From the NCBI RefSeq assembly GCF_907164915.1, contig NC_061862.1, positions 63,676,228-63,740,227 of the forward strand: a DNA stretch of 64,000 nt. Direction: 5' to 3'. Below are positions 46,851-59,680 of this stretch, in pieces (the stretch's first letter is position 1; every line of letters starts with the position of its first letter). The position numbers were made by a program, and so were the translations under genes. Origin of the DNA: Impatiens glandulifera. Taxonomy: Eukaryota > Streptophyta > Magnoliopsida > Ericales > Balsaminaceae. The notes below the pieces were generated by a model. That model was not told the DNA's origin. It made no database searches and saw only the letters and a program-made list of their open reading frames with translations.

Positions 46851-49239
46851 TGAGCTTGTAACCTCAATTTCTAGAATTTTTTCATGAAATGAAATTGATT
46901 AGACTAAGTTTAGAATTTTGCAATAACACGACGCAATCTACAGAGTGAGAAGGGAAGAACAAAGACTGAATGTTTTAACAAATTTGAAAGCCTTTCATTG
47001 TTGAAATACAAAAATGGTCTTCACAGTCCAATTCCGAACTCATCAAACTAGTTTTAAACCATATCTTAGGCCTGCCATCTATAAATCAAATGCAATTTTT
47101 ATTTCATATCAAGATGCAAATTTGGAATCCAAAGTTTGATTTCTAAACCTTACATTAAAATGATTCAATAAATTTTAATTCATCAATATAGAAAGATTTT
47201 AGGCTACAAACTATTGAATCAAGAACTATAAATGATTCCAATAGAGTGATTGAATCTCATTGAAAATGGACAACCATACTGTTCATTTTTAAATCAATTT
47301 GAGTTATTCATTTATGATAAATCAACCATTTTCTTATATCTATCTATATTGCACTAGAGAAGATGTCATATAAAAAATTAAAATCACACTTAAAGACATA
47401 AAAGACATCCTACAACTTTTGTGGCTCCAAAAAATTATAGATCTCAGCCCTTTGAGATGTATGATCAATTTTCTCTAATGATCAAGTTCTGAAAATTTCT
47501 AAATTCTAAAATCTGTCTCACTTCAAATTTAGCCTTGATTTCTTTAGATTTTATGCAATTGGATTTACACAATTATAACAAAAATATCTAGCTATAATTT
47601 TACGAAATTTGATACCAATCCACATATTAAAACTCAAGATATGATAATCTTACCTAAGAGATCAATATCATAATTAATTTGAAAAGATATCTACAAAAAG
47701 AATCGTATTAATTTTTTCTGGGAACAAATCTCGGTCACAAAAAAAACTCAAGATATGATTGAAGCTCTATTTGTTCCATGCAAAATGTCTAATAATTAGT
47801 TATAAGTATATAACAATATGTTGGATAATTTTGTCGTTTGACTCTATCTTCGATACAAAATGTCTTATTAGTTATACGTAACCTCTTGAATAATTTTATC
47901 GTTTTACTCATCTAACCTAACTAATGAGTATCACCAAACCTCTTATCAGATTTGTATTATGACAATTGAGTCAACAAGGCTTAATTTTAATATTTTATTT
48001 GAAACCTTTATTTTTCAATGTAGATTTAAAGGTAAAATTAGGTGGTTAATTTATAACATATATTGATAACACTTTTCCAAACTATACAATGCTTTTTGTT
48101 TTATTAAAACATATTTTCATTTACAATATACAGATCTAAGAAGTCTATTCAATCTTTCTTTAATTTCATAGTTCAAATCTGACTAATCCCACTAAAGAAT
48201 ATATACTTATTAGGAAAGAAAGAGAACTTTATAAATTTTATCTAAAAATTTATTGATGGTCCCAAATGATCTCACTACACCCCAACATTATTTATGTTGC
48301 TTAAGATGGTCTATTCAGTAACTGATCATGGTCATATAATGATGCAGATTACTGTCTAAAGCCACAAACAAAAAACAAAAACAAACAAAACAAAAACAGA
48401 GAAGGAAAGTAGATGGTGATTACTCAAGTGGGTCCATACAAGGGAGGAAAACTCTTAATGAAAGAAGTCTCTATTTCTAATAGTGAGGGAAGTCACTTCA
48501 CATTTCACACTCTTGCAGCTAAAACAAAATTTAAATAAAAAATCTAAGTTGTTTAATTTTGAAATGTGTCATCTGATGCTAACATGACAAGTTTTTGGAT
48601 TTCGATATACCCACCTAACCTAATTTGTCCAGAAAAATCTTATGTTAGAATTATGTTCATCGATTTAACATTTCTGAGTCAAATATAATTTTGATCCCTT
48701 TAACCTTTTTTTATCATAGTTTCTGTTTAACAATTCTTTTACCCACTTTAAATAATATCGATCCATTTAACAAAATTATGACTTGTTTAACCTAATATAT
48801 ATTTAGTCATTCATGAACCATAATTGTTATCAGATTAAATAATAACAATAATTTCACATTTCTAAAAAAGTAATTGATAGTAATTATTCACTTTCTTAAA
48901 GCTTTTAGTTTTAACGACAGTTCCCAAATATGTCGCTAAATGCATTAACAAAATGTATAAAATTCTCATTGTTAAAAACTCTTCAACTACTGTAAAATAA
49001 ATATTTACTGTTCTTTCAAATCCAAGTTTTACAATATTAACATTATCCTTGACTTTAAAAGTTTTTTTTTCAAATAACATAAATTATACCCATCTTGAAA
49101 TTTTATTATTTAAAACCATATATTCTACACAAAGTATTCAAAACAATACATTTTTCAAGAACTATTTAAATTAAGTGCATGCTTTATTGGTGGGTTTATT
49201 TTGGGTATGATAATAAATTGAATTGTTTGGTTTATGTGT
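46851..49239. other. Gene-free AT-rich stretch
   Basis: No coding frame with recognisable content, RNA gene or element end was found on either strand. Confidence 0.45.
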
Positions 49240-49602
49240 ATTATTGAAAAACAGGATATGAATCTGAGACTAATCAAGATAAAAAATATACAATATACAT
49301 AAATTAAAAAAGCACACATAAATAACACAAAATTTACGGGGAAACTCAAGACGGAAAAAACCACGGACAGAGAAAGAAACAATTCACTATTAAAATAGAA
49401 TATTACAACTTAAAGAGGGAAGAATACTGAAAAATATTTTATGTGGGTTAATAAAACTCTAATTAAGATCATATATTTATAGATCACATAACTAGGTCTA
49501 GTGAGCCCAATACAAAACAATTAATTAGGATTTTATTCTATTGCACCGCGAACCTAGGCCTAGGTCCCGGTCAAAACCCGTTTGGGTTACTGTAATCTAA
49601 CA
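49240..49602 (-). repeat. 3' LTR of old Copia
   Basis: On the coding strand the LTR begins TGTTAGATTACAG directly after a polypurine-like GGTGGAGATTG (complement of 49600-49611). It contains the phrase ATTTACGGGGAAACTCAAG (plus strand, 49331-49349), common near the end of Tnt1-type LTRs. The partial partner is 53424-53533. Confidence 0.75.
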
Positions 49603-51434
49603 ATCTCCACCTTGACACAAATCCAGTATGTCAAAACCATAATAGTCTCCACATATTTCAAAAGCCCCAATGAGCTTATTCAACAACCAAGACTAAGTAA
49701 GTTCGAGTAATGCTCAAACTTAGCAATGAGAGCGTCTTCATCAACATATCAACAAGATTATCAACAATACTAAATTTTCTCACATCAATATCACCACGAG
49801 CAATAACATCTCGTATAGAATGATATCGCATATCAATGTGCTTCATTAGAAAAATATCATTTGACTATCACAAAAGATTGTCGTCATCTGTAAATCCTTC
49901 TTGAATTTCCCGAATAGTTTTTTTAGCAAAATATTAACTTTATAAGCTTCTGTAATGGTCATGTATTATACCTCAATAGTAGACACCACAATTGCACTTT
50001 GTAGAGTAGTTTTCCTACTAATCGCACAACCGTCAATACAGAGAACACAATATGTAAGCAATCTTCTTCTATCAAGATCACCAACATAAATAAGAGTTGA
50101 CATAACCGACAACTCCATCACTAGTTCTACCAAACTGTAGGTAAAAATTCGTTGAACATTTCATATAACATAAGATCCACTAAACTACTCTCCAATTATC
50201 TTTACTTGGATTTTCTAGATATCCACTAATTGCATTTACTAAATATGCCAAATCTGGTCGAGTATAAACCATTGCATACATAAGTGATCTAACTACACTA
50301 GAATATGGATCGTAGCATATACTCGATATCCTCATTAGACTAAGATGTCATAGTTAAAGAGATTTTAAATTGAGTTGTTATTGTTGAACATATAAAGGAC
50401 TTTGAAGTACACGCAACTATCAAATTACTTCTCTTAAAGTCATGAGTGGTCATAAAAGAGTCGAAACTTTTTTACCACTACATTGGCGATTGTTTAAACC
50501 ATAAAGAAATTTCTTCAAATAACAAAATACAATCATCTTCTCTTAAGACTATAAATTCTTTAGCTAGGTTGATGCATATATATGTCTTCATCTAAAACTC
50601 TGTGTAGAAACACGGTCTTCACATCTAGCTGTTCAAGCTCGAAAATATGCATCGCCACGATGTCAAGTAATACTCGAATCAAAATATATTTCACAACCGG
50701 AGAAAACACGTGAGTAAAATCAATCCCCAGAATTTGATTATAACATTTTACAACCAGCTTTGCCTTAAACCTTGCATCTTCAATTCAAGGTGTACTTCCT
50801 TTCTTTTATACACCCATTTACAACAAATAACCTTATTTCCCACATTAAATTTTAAGAGGTTTCACATACCATTCTTATGAAGAGATTTAATCTCGTCTTG
50901 CAAGACAATCATCCACTTGTTAGAGTCATCACAAGTGACTGCATCAGAATATGAAGAAGGTTATTTATATGAATCAATATCTTCTACAACACTCAATAAA
51001 TTAATAACCAAATCAGCTTCACTAAGTCTTCAAGGAGGTCTGATATTACGTTTATGATTGTCAGTAGCAATAGAATATTGTGGTGCAAGGGGTTGAAGTA
51101 TATGACAACTCTGGTGTAGTTGAAGGTAATGTTGTAGGTTTATATTATGATCTGCCCTCAAAATCCATATGCTTGCTAAATTCTTGCTGAATTTTATCTC
51201 GAAAAGGGTTATATTTTTTCTTAATCTAATCACAAGAAGATATAAGAGGTGTAGCATGTAACATTGGTGTCTCATTAAAAATAATATTTTGACTAATTAT
51301 AATATTTCTGGTTTCAGGACATCATAACTTATACCCTTTGACACCAGACTTGTAGTTAAGGAAAATATACTTCAAAAATTGAGCCTCCAATTTTCCTTCA
51401 TCAATATGAGCATACACCGAACAACCAAAAATTC

Positions 51435-51623
51435 TCAAATCATAATAATTAGAAGGAATATCATACCATACTTTTGCGGTTTATTAATTTTAGTTGACAG
51501 AGAACGGTTGATGAGGAAACATGCTAAAGTTGCAGCTTCAGCCCAAAATGACTTTGATAAATCAGCATTAAGGGGCATACAACGTACATTCTCTATCAAA
51601 GTTCTATTCATTCTCTCTACCAC
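51435..51623 (-). pseudogene. Integrase fragment of old Copia
   Basis: The 62-residue open piece starts MVERMNRTLIENVR, which contains the catalytic glutamate region (V-E-R-x-N-R-T-L). It continues SFWAEAATLACFLINRSLS, the usual Copia follow-on. The preceding PxxNG-type segment is in another frame (51633-51818), showing a frameshift. Confidence 0.8.
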
Positions 51624-51814
51624 ACCATTTTGTTATGGATTCTTGGGAATTATGTGGTGCCTTACAATTCCTTCAATTTTGCATAGAGCATTAAATTCTT
51701 CATAACAGAACTCCAAACCATTATCAATACGCAAATGTTTGATTAGTTTCCCTATTTGTTTCTCAATCATAGTCTTCCACTCATTAAATTTAGAGAACAC
51801 ATCACTCTTTTGTT

Positions 51815-52192
51815 TCAAGTAAAAAGCTCACACCTTTTTAGAGAAATCATCGATAATTGCCAGCATCTAATAGACACCTCCCATAGAAGGTACTTTGGAT
51901 GAACCCAAAGATCAAAGTGAATATAATCCATTGTTCCTTTAGTGTTGTGGATTACTTTAGAGAACCTAACTCTTTTCTTATTGTCGATGACGCAATTGTC
52001 ACAAAACTTCAATCTAGTAATATTATGCCCTTCAAGAAGTCCTCGCTTACTTAACTCAGTCATGCCATTCCGACTCATATGACCAAGTCGCATATTCCAC
52101 AAATTTGTGACATCATTATCAGATAACAAGGAGGTAGTGACAACAACATCACCTACAACTGTGGAATTTTTAAGAAACATATAGCATGTCAA
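51815..52192 (-). pseudogene. Gag-pre-integrase fragment of old Copia
   Basis: The 125-residue open piece contains LWNMRLGHMS (H of the HHCC finger), then FCDNCVIDNKKRVRF (the CxxC pair) and DYIHFDLWVHP, the first catalytic aspartate of integrase (I-H-x-D-L-W-G-P, here with V for G). It is bounded by frameshifts. Confidence 0.82.
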
Positions 52193-53411
52193 ATTTTCTT
52201 TTCACTTTCATCACGCCAAATATACCTCTACTAACCTTCATAACTCTACTTTCAATAGTTTACTTGTACCCTTTTAAATCGAGTGTACTAAGAGAGATAA
52301 GATTTTTCTTTAAATCAGGAACATGTCTCACATCATCAATAGTTCGAACAACTCCGTTAAACATCTTGACTTTTAATGCTTATATAACCACGACCTTACA
52401 GAATGAACTGTTTCCCATCAATACAACACATTTTGAAAATGTATCATGTATTGAAAACTATTCCCGATTGGGAGACATATGATACATGCAGCTAAAATCA
52501 AGTATCCAATAATTTTGCGACCTTGCATCGCAAACAGAAGCCATGAGGAGTTCACAATTTTCGACGTCAGCAATACTGGTTTCGCCGCAATTTTCTATCT
52601 TTTTTCAGTCAGAATATCATTTTCTTTCTTAACTTTATTTTGTAGTTTTCATCACTCAGATTTTACGTGACCTTATTTTTGCAGTAATTGCAAGTGTTTC
52701 AAGGTTTTCTTGACTATGATCTATCTCTTTTATCACTTTTTGAACCCCTTTCTCCGGTTCTCCCTCCAATAATAAGGCTATTTATCAGACTATCAGAATA
52801 ATCAACAAGATGTTTCATTTTCTACTTAAAAAATAATGCATTATAAACACCATTAGTCGTGATAATATCACGACTAAATAACATAATATCACAAAACGTG
52901 ATATATGATGGGGACTACGAACACATCATAATTAAAGTTAAATCTTCCTCATCATACATGCATTCCAATGCTTTCAAATCAGTAACAATTTCTTTAAATG
53001 CTGATAAATGCTCTTGTAGCCGTACTTTCAAAAATACAATAAAAATATAAAATTTACTTCATATGCAACTTACTAGTAAGACTTCGTCAAACATAGTTGT
53101 TCTAGCTTCAACCATAACCCAACAACACTCTTCTCCTTTAGAACATCTTGTAGAATATTATTCGATAGTGGTAAATGTATATGAGACATAAATTTTCAAT
53201 CCTTCCTCTTTTTCTCTTCTACTATCCATGAACTGGGCATCTTATCAAACCCTAATAGAGTTATGTCTAAATCTATCTGAGTGAGTAATTCTTGCATATT
53301 TATTTACCATAAAGAAAATATGGTGTTGTGATCCAATAACGAAATATCGTACTTCATACTTGACATCTCTAAATATAGATATAGTCTCAAAATAAAATAA
53401 AAAAGCTTAAG

Positions 53412-53533
53412 GCGCTGATACCAATTATTAAAAAATAAGATATGAATTTGAGATTAATCAAGATAAAGAAAAGACAAAGTATTAATCAAGAAAGCACGTA
53501 AATAACACAAAATTTACGAGAAACCCAAAACTT
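53412..53533 (-). repeat. Primer-binding site and truncated 5' LTR of old Copia
   Basis: The complement of 53412-53423 is TGGTATCAGCGC, one base away from the usual initiator-tRNA-Met site. The LTR that follows matches 49240-49350 and then stops abruptly, replaced by unrelated AT-rich DNA. Confidence 0.75.
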
Positions 53534-53587
53534 GGTAATTGTAATTCTACCAAAGATTTTTATTTCTAATTCTACAAAAATAATATA

Positions 53588-53954
53588 TGGGTAATTGTTG
53601 AGGAATCTTATAACGTCGTATAAAAAGTTTGAACCATCAACCACTTTTTGTTTTAATTTTTTTTAAATAAAAATAATTTGGATGATTAATTGATATTAGG
53701 TGCTTATAACTTTATTATTTTATTAAATTTTGACATACTTTTATATTTTGTATATTTAAAAAAATATATTATATAAATAATATTCATATTTTATATTTTG
53801 AATTAAATAAAATATAGTAAAAATATATTATTGATATATTAATATTAATTTCTTTACCAAATAATAATAATAATTTCTCTCTAATTAATCAAAACACTAT
53901 TTAATTCTAACCAAACACTACACTTTCAACATTCATATCTATTTCAATTACCCA
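53588..53954. mobile_element. Small AT-rich TIR element
   Basis: The ends are TGGGTAATTG (53588-53597) and its exact inverse CAATTACCCA (53945-53954). The interior is AT-rich and shares the ACCAAACACTA...CATATCTAT tail with the elements ending at 23545 and 27300. No transposase. It abuts the poly(A) end of the minus-strand LINE. The target duplication is unclear. Confidence 0.5.
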
Positions 53955-55425
53955 CATTTTTTTAAATGATCAATTTAATAAAAAATCGTTTAAGCACAAC
54001 GATAAAAACATAACATGAAAAAACTTAACTACAAATTGAATACATTAGAATAATTAATTAACTCGAAGATCTTCAAGTAGAGCAATAAGATCTTCACACG
54101 AATCCATATATTTTATGGATCTAATCTCCGACATCATCATGATAATGACAGTGTGAATAATTATTAACGACCTACTTTGGTTGTTAAAAGTTCTCTGATT
54201 TCTTTTCAATCAGATAGTCCACCAGAAAATTATAGGGATAAAAATTCATCTTCTAAGTCTAGCAATTTTAGTCGCCCCAATCCATGCCTCCCAATATGCA
54301 TTAATGGTTTATAGCATAAATCATTATATTCTAGTCAAATTCCATAAATGACTTCATATACTTACAACAACATGACAATGTAAAAGTAGATGAGAAATCG
54401 TCTCAACCTCTTTATAATACATACGACAATGACTCACAATAATCATGCATTTTTTCATACATCTATCATCATTGGAAGTTACGTCGTGAATAACACTCTA
54501 ACCAAAAATGAAGATCTTGGTAAGCATCTTATACTCCCATAATTTTTCTCAACAAAGATCAATCGGGCTAACTTTATTAACAAAGTGTAACAATGTCCCA
54601 CATAAATTTGTTCAGATCACGTCACCGCATAAAATCTCAATAAGACGAGTTAAACCCTTTATTTCTAACCATGAACAAAAGTTTATCATTGGACATTCTT
54701 TCCTCATTGTTTAATCTTTTTTATAACTGACACGGTTAACAAAACTATTAGACCGAATGTCAAACATATCTTTGACCGATGCATCTCTACAAATAGAAAA
54801 AGAAACAAGCTCGGGAAAACCTTCACCAAATATTTACCATCACATCAAGTGTCGTTCCAAAATCTAATCGAGCTTATATCACCCACATTAAAAATCGAAT
54901 GCTCCCGATAAATTTTCCACATGGCATAAATACCACCAAATATTGCATCACACGGGTCTATAAGAATTCTTGGTGAACCAACTAGATTTATCCTGGCCAT
55001 ATTTACATTTAATCAATTTAGTTCAAAACTCTCTTGCTTAGATGCAAATCTACTACACCATTTGGATAATAAAGCTTTATTAAATTAAACAAGATTGCAG
55101 ATTCCTAGCCCCCTGCTCTTTTATTAATTTAACCTTATTCTAACCTACTAAATGAAAAAATGAGGAATCAAACGATGCCCATAAGAATTTACACATAATT
55201 TTCTCCATCTTCACGGACACACACTTTGGGAGGACAAATATAGACATCATATAAATTGGCATTGAAGAAAGAGCGCTCTTGATAAGAACTAAACGATCTC
55301 CCTTGGAAATCATCTTACTTTTTCAAATTCCTCTCCATTTTACTGATGATCATGTGCTAAGAAGATTTGGATCTAACTTTAGCACATAGAGGGAGCCCGA
55401 GATACATATACGGAAAAATCCTAAT

Positions 55426-55677
55426 TTAAAATCCCATAATACATGACAATCTAATCTTTTTCCTAGACAAAACTGAATTAAAGGAAAATATATCAGACTT
55501 ACCAAAATTAACACATAGTCCCAAACACGCTCCAAATAACCAAATAATATCATGAAGGTTCTTGACATTTTTCTTAGTAGCTTGAATCATGTAAAGAGTG
55601 TCATTTGCAAATAATAAGTGAGACATATAACGGAAATCGTCTCGCACTGCACTCAACCCCACAAAACAAACCCTCAT
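55426..55677 (-). pseudogene. LINE reverse transcriptase core fragment
   Basis: The 83-residue open piece carries SHLLFANDTLYMIQA and LCVNFGKSDIFSFN, the catalytic palm and following helix of L1-type reverse transcriptase. The first Asp of the catalytic pair is Asn (codon AAT). Confidence 0.82.
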
Positions 55678-56557
55678 TTTTCGGCAAACAACATCATTCT
55701 AGAAAGGTCTTCCATAAAAATAACAAATAAGAAAGGGGAAAGAGGTACCCTTGTCTTATACCCTTGAACTCTCAAAGAACCCATGAGAGCTCTCATTCAC
55801 GATAATAGAGAATTTCGTTGTCGATACGCAAATTTAATCCATCCGATCCATTTCCCCCCTACCCATTCTACCCATAATATCAAAAAGGAACTCTCAGTTA
55901 ACATGATCATATACTTTCTCAATATCGAGTTTGACAAAAGTACATTTATCGCCTTTAGAGTTAGCCGAATCAATACACTCATTGGCGATAAGTATCGCAT
56001 AAAACAATTTGACAGTCTTTGATGAAAGTCATCTAATTACTGGAGATAACAGTACCCAAAACACCACGCATTTTGTTTGACAAATATTTCGAGATTATCT
56101 TATAAAATGATGTAACCAAACTGATGGGTCTGAAATTATTCACGTCGATAGTTCCGGTTGCCTTATAAATTAGGACAATCAACGTAGAATTCTAACTTTT
56201 CTCAAAATATGAAAATCGATATAAATTATTCATAATTGCCATAATATCAGCCTTAAGGAACTCCCAAGCCTTTTTTTAAAAAAACTCTAAGTAAAACCGT
56301 CACACTTGGGGACTTATCAATACTACAATCTATTATTGTCGCCTCTACCTCCTCGATAGAGAAAGGAGCTTCCAACATACATTTCTCAATTGCATTTATA
56401 AATGTAAAACTTATGTCATTTAGCTTTGGTTTAACCCGAAATGATCCTAAAATAAATCTTTGTAAAATAGAATAATACTATTAGATATAGTTTGTTCGTT
56501 CTCATGCATGACATTTACAATGGATATCGAGTTAATAACGTTATTTCTCGTTTGTGC

Positions 56558-56803
56558 TTAAGAGATTTCATGAAAATACTTGGTGTTTTTATCACATTCT
56601 TGCAACCAAATCTCTATACTACGTTGTCTCGTTCTAATTTCATCATCTTTACATAGTTCAAGAAACTCGCTCACTAGGTGAATTCGTGTAGAAATTTCCG
56701 TAATATAGAGATCACGAAATTCCTCTACACCATCATTTGTTAAAATTTCACGATAAAACCTCAACCTTGGAACAAGACAATACATGATCCCCCACAAAAC
56801 CAA
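56558..56803 (-). pseudogene. LINE endonuclease-reverse transcriptase linker fragment
   Basis: The 81-residue open piece ends RSIEIWLQECDKNTKYFHEIS, matching the family phrase K-x-x-W-L-x-x-G-D-x-N-T-x-F-F-H that precedes the reverse transcriptase in plant LINEs. G of the family phrase is C here. Confidence 0.75.
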
Positions 56804-57059
56804 AATTTTAGCAACTTCCGTAGATTTTTAAGCATAATAAATAGCCTAGAGGATGGTGAGCCAAACATGACCTCACTCGCCCACCACCCTTCCACCTTCG
56901 AGTTAAAACCATTTCAAGTCAGTCACTTGTTCTTGAATATAAAAAGGCTGACTAGTTGGAACCACCTCCCTTCTCTCAATAAGATATGACGATAATTAGA
57001 ATAATTCCACGGTAAGACCTTCTGAAATATATTAGATACACCACAGAAAATCGAGTTAC

Positions 57060-57278
57060 TCATAAAAAATCTATCAATGCACAATTATACACTCCCACCA
57101 TGTTTGTTACCTCTTCTAAATGTGAATTGCCCTTCTTCCAAATGCAATTCAATGAGCTCGAGATTTTCGATTGTCTTAAAAACTCGAGAATATGCCTTGT
57201 GAGTCTATGTGCCCTTTTTATCTTGGTAGGAACCCTAACTTCGTTCATATCCCCCGCAAAATAATAGGTAGATCTCAA
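57060..57278 (-). pseudogene. LINE endonuclease C-terminal fragment
   Basis: The 72-residue piece starts with a G-D-x-N-E-V-R-V-P motif, equivalent to the endonuclease G-D-F-N catalytic phrase, here G-D-M-N. It ends in a L-I-D-F-L segment like the family's L-x-D-L. Confidence 0.75.
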
Positions 57279-59680
57279 ATACTTGCTACCTCCATAAGAT
57301 CATTAAAAAAATCAGACTTAAGGTTAGAAAGCATAAGTCCGTACACCACAGAAAAACCCAACGAAAATTATCACCACGGTTACGAAAATGAATACTAACA
57401 AAATCGACATATAATAACGTCAATTTTCTCAAATAAATCATCATTCTAAGTTACTAGAATCCCACCTAATGCCTCGACAGAATTAAGAGTCTCCCAACCA
57501 CACAATCTCCAATTATAGAGGTCACGAATAATCTATTGATTCATATGCTGCATCTAAGTCTCGATGAAGCAATAAATACCACAACTCATTTTGCGCTTTG
57601 CACTATCGTTAATCCCACAGACGATCCACGCCACAAATTTTCCACTTATTACGATAAATGCCTATTAGTCTTTGAAACACATTTTCCATCAACAATATTA
57701 CCATTAGGAAAAAAAATAAAATTCTTCATTTCACTTTGAAGATAACAATATAGAAGTGGAAGAATCTCACGAATCTCCGGCCAAACCTCAGTCTCACACC
57801 TCAAAGCTTCTTGCACTAGAGATTTATTCTCATTCAAAATAATATTATGAGTCGAGAACTATGTGAAAACCTCCTCCTCAACATCGTACTCAGGATCAGA
57901 CTCAATTTATTCTTCCTTAGAAACTTCATGAATGACCACAGTCGGCTCGCCAATGGGATAAAATGATTTGCTTGGGGTGACATTAACCGCACTAGAAAAA
58001 AGGGACCAAATATCATCCTAAACTCTTTCAACATGCTCCAAATTATCAATTAAATCTAAGATTGAATGTGAGACTAGGGCACCCTAACTTGGTATGAGAC
58101 CAAATATAAATCATTTCTCATAGGGGAACCAATAAGAGAAACATGGTTAACAATCTCGGGAAAGTGCAAAAGAGGAGAAAAATGCTCAATATTTGCCTTA
58201 ATTGTGTGCATCTTAGACGAATATTCTATAACCTTGACATGACCCTTATTTGAGGCGAGACATTCATGAGAAAGATGAGCCAAATATAGCGGTGGAATAA
58301 CCTCGGACCCAACCTCATGACCCGCCTCTTCTCCTAAACACACTGTGATATCTGTAGAATACCCACTTATTATCCTCCACAATTGTCAACCATTCAACAT
58401 TAGAAAGCCTAGCCAAACAAATATGATACACATAGAAATGAGTCATCACTAACTCCTTAACACGTGCTTTTAATGTCGTCGGACTCGTAGGATGAGTTGT
58501 CGATAAAGGTTCAATAAGGATATCATTGTTAATATCAGAACAAGAACTAATATCCGTCGTTATTAAAATCTCAGTAAAACATTATGGTCAAACCATAACA
58601 TTACAATCATGTGTTTTGTTATCCACAAGAAGGACTTCTAAATATATGACGTTTGGCTCAAGCGACAAGAATTCGGACCCATCCTTCATTGTTCCCTCTT
58701 TGATTACTCTCATCACTCTCATCACACTCAATACACCCACCAATATCATCACATACTCTACGGAGAATATTAGAGTTCCATATCAATGTAGACATTCAAA
58801 CAAACGAATCCAAATACCATTCTGAGTTGAACTGGTTCAAACCTCCTAATGACATGCTCAGTTTCATACGCTTGTCTATTCACATCCACAACATTAGAAA
58901 TGTCACACTTAACCTGCAATTTCTCAGTGATGATCGATTGACATAGTCCATCCTCCACCAATGGAATTAAACAATTTACAATCGACATTATAAATGTTGT
59001 TTTGAACTCACACCATAAAGCAATGTTCCTTTCATGAAAAAATTTCTCCATTATTAGGGCCAGAACCAAGTCGCTCATTCTTCCATGATGATGATCAAAA
59101 AGATTTATGGATCAACTTCAAATGATTCTCATTCACTTTGATCAATCTCCTTTTGCCCAATTTACATTCTGAAATAACCACAACTCTAAGACGATCTAAT
59201 AAGGTTTGAAATTTGAAACACTTACCACCGACCACTAACTTTTTTGTCCAGTCCAACAAAACAATGTGCTTTACTAAGTCAACTTCCACTGCATATGATG
59301 GTGTATAGACGACGCGAGAATCCGACTACGTGTAGCTAGGAACTGCGTTGGTGCGAACCGGCATCTTCTCGACTCACTAGTTTCAAATTGGATGGGTTGG
59401 ACGGCCCACCAAGCATTTCTCCTTCCACCGCGTATTCACTTCAAAACCAGACACGATAGGTTCCATAAGAGTTAGACGAGACAGTCGGCTGACGACCGAT
59501 GGTTTATGAGACCCTTCAACTCCTCCTGGCCCTTTTGAGAATTCATCCTTCCTTCGGTCGCCTAACTTGAGTCCAGTCGTCTACTAGATGGACAATGCAC
59601 CCTCCCCTACCAACCAAATACCAGTCATCCTCCTGAGTAGGACTGTCGATGCAGACTCCACCAAAGAATAATGAATTAAC

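Larger units (their letters stand above)
49240..53533 (-). mobile_element. Old decayed Tnt1/Tork-like Copia element
   Basis: The minus-strand order is 5' LTR remnant, primer-binding site, gag, integrase, reverse transcriptase/RNase H, polypurine tract, 3' LTR. Recognisable parts include LWNMRLGHMSRNGMTELSKR (gag-pre-integrase, 52040-52110), NGLEFCYEEFNALC (51660-51740) and MVERMNRTLIENVR (integrase, 51570-51623). TRPDLAYLVNAISGYLENPS is encoded at about 50200-50260 in the RNase H approach. Many stops and frameshifts break it. The two LTRs differ at many sites where they overlap, so the insertion is old. The 5' LTR is cut short at about 53533. Confidence 0.88.
53955..59680 (-). pseudogene. Decayed near-complete L1-like LINE
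   Basis: Minus-strand order from 59680 down: a less AT-rich 5' part and ORF1-like region (57830-59330), apurinic endonuclease (57060-57500, with GDMNEVRVPTK and a WETLNSVEALGGI segment), reverse transcriptase (54900-56800), C-terminal RW/zinc-binding part, then a 3' tail GTGCTTAAACGATTT and A-run. Reverse transcriptase landmarks include LVTSFYKIISKYLSNKM (about 56090), SHLLFANDTLYMI (55600), MISKGDRLVLIKSALSS (55270) and EQGGLGICN (55110). Stops and frameshifts occur every few hundred bases. The catalytic F-A-D-D reads F-A-N-D. The ORF1 assignment rests on position only. Confidence 0.85.

Noticed and set aside
51379..51705. Plus-strand 108-residue frame
   Set aside because: Antisense shadow of the decayed Copia integrase on the minus strand.
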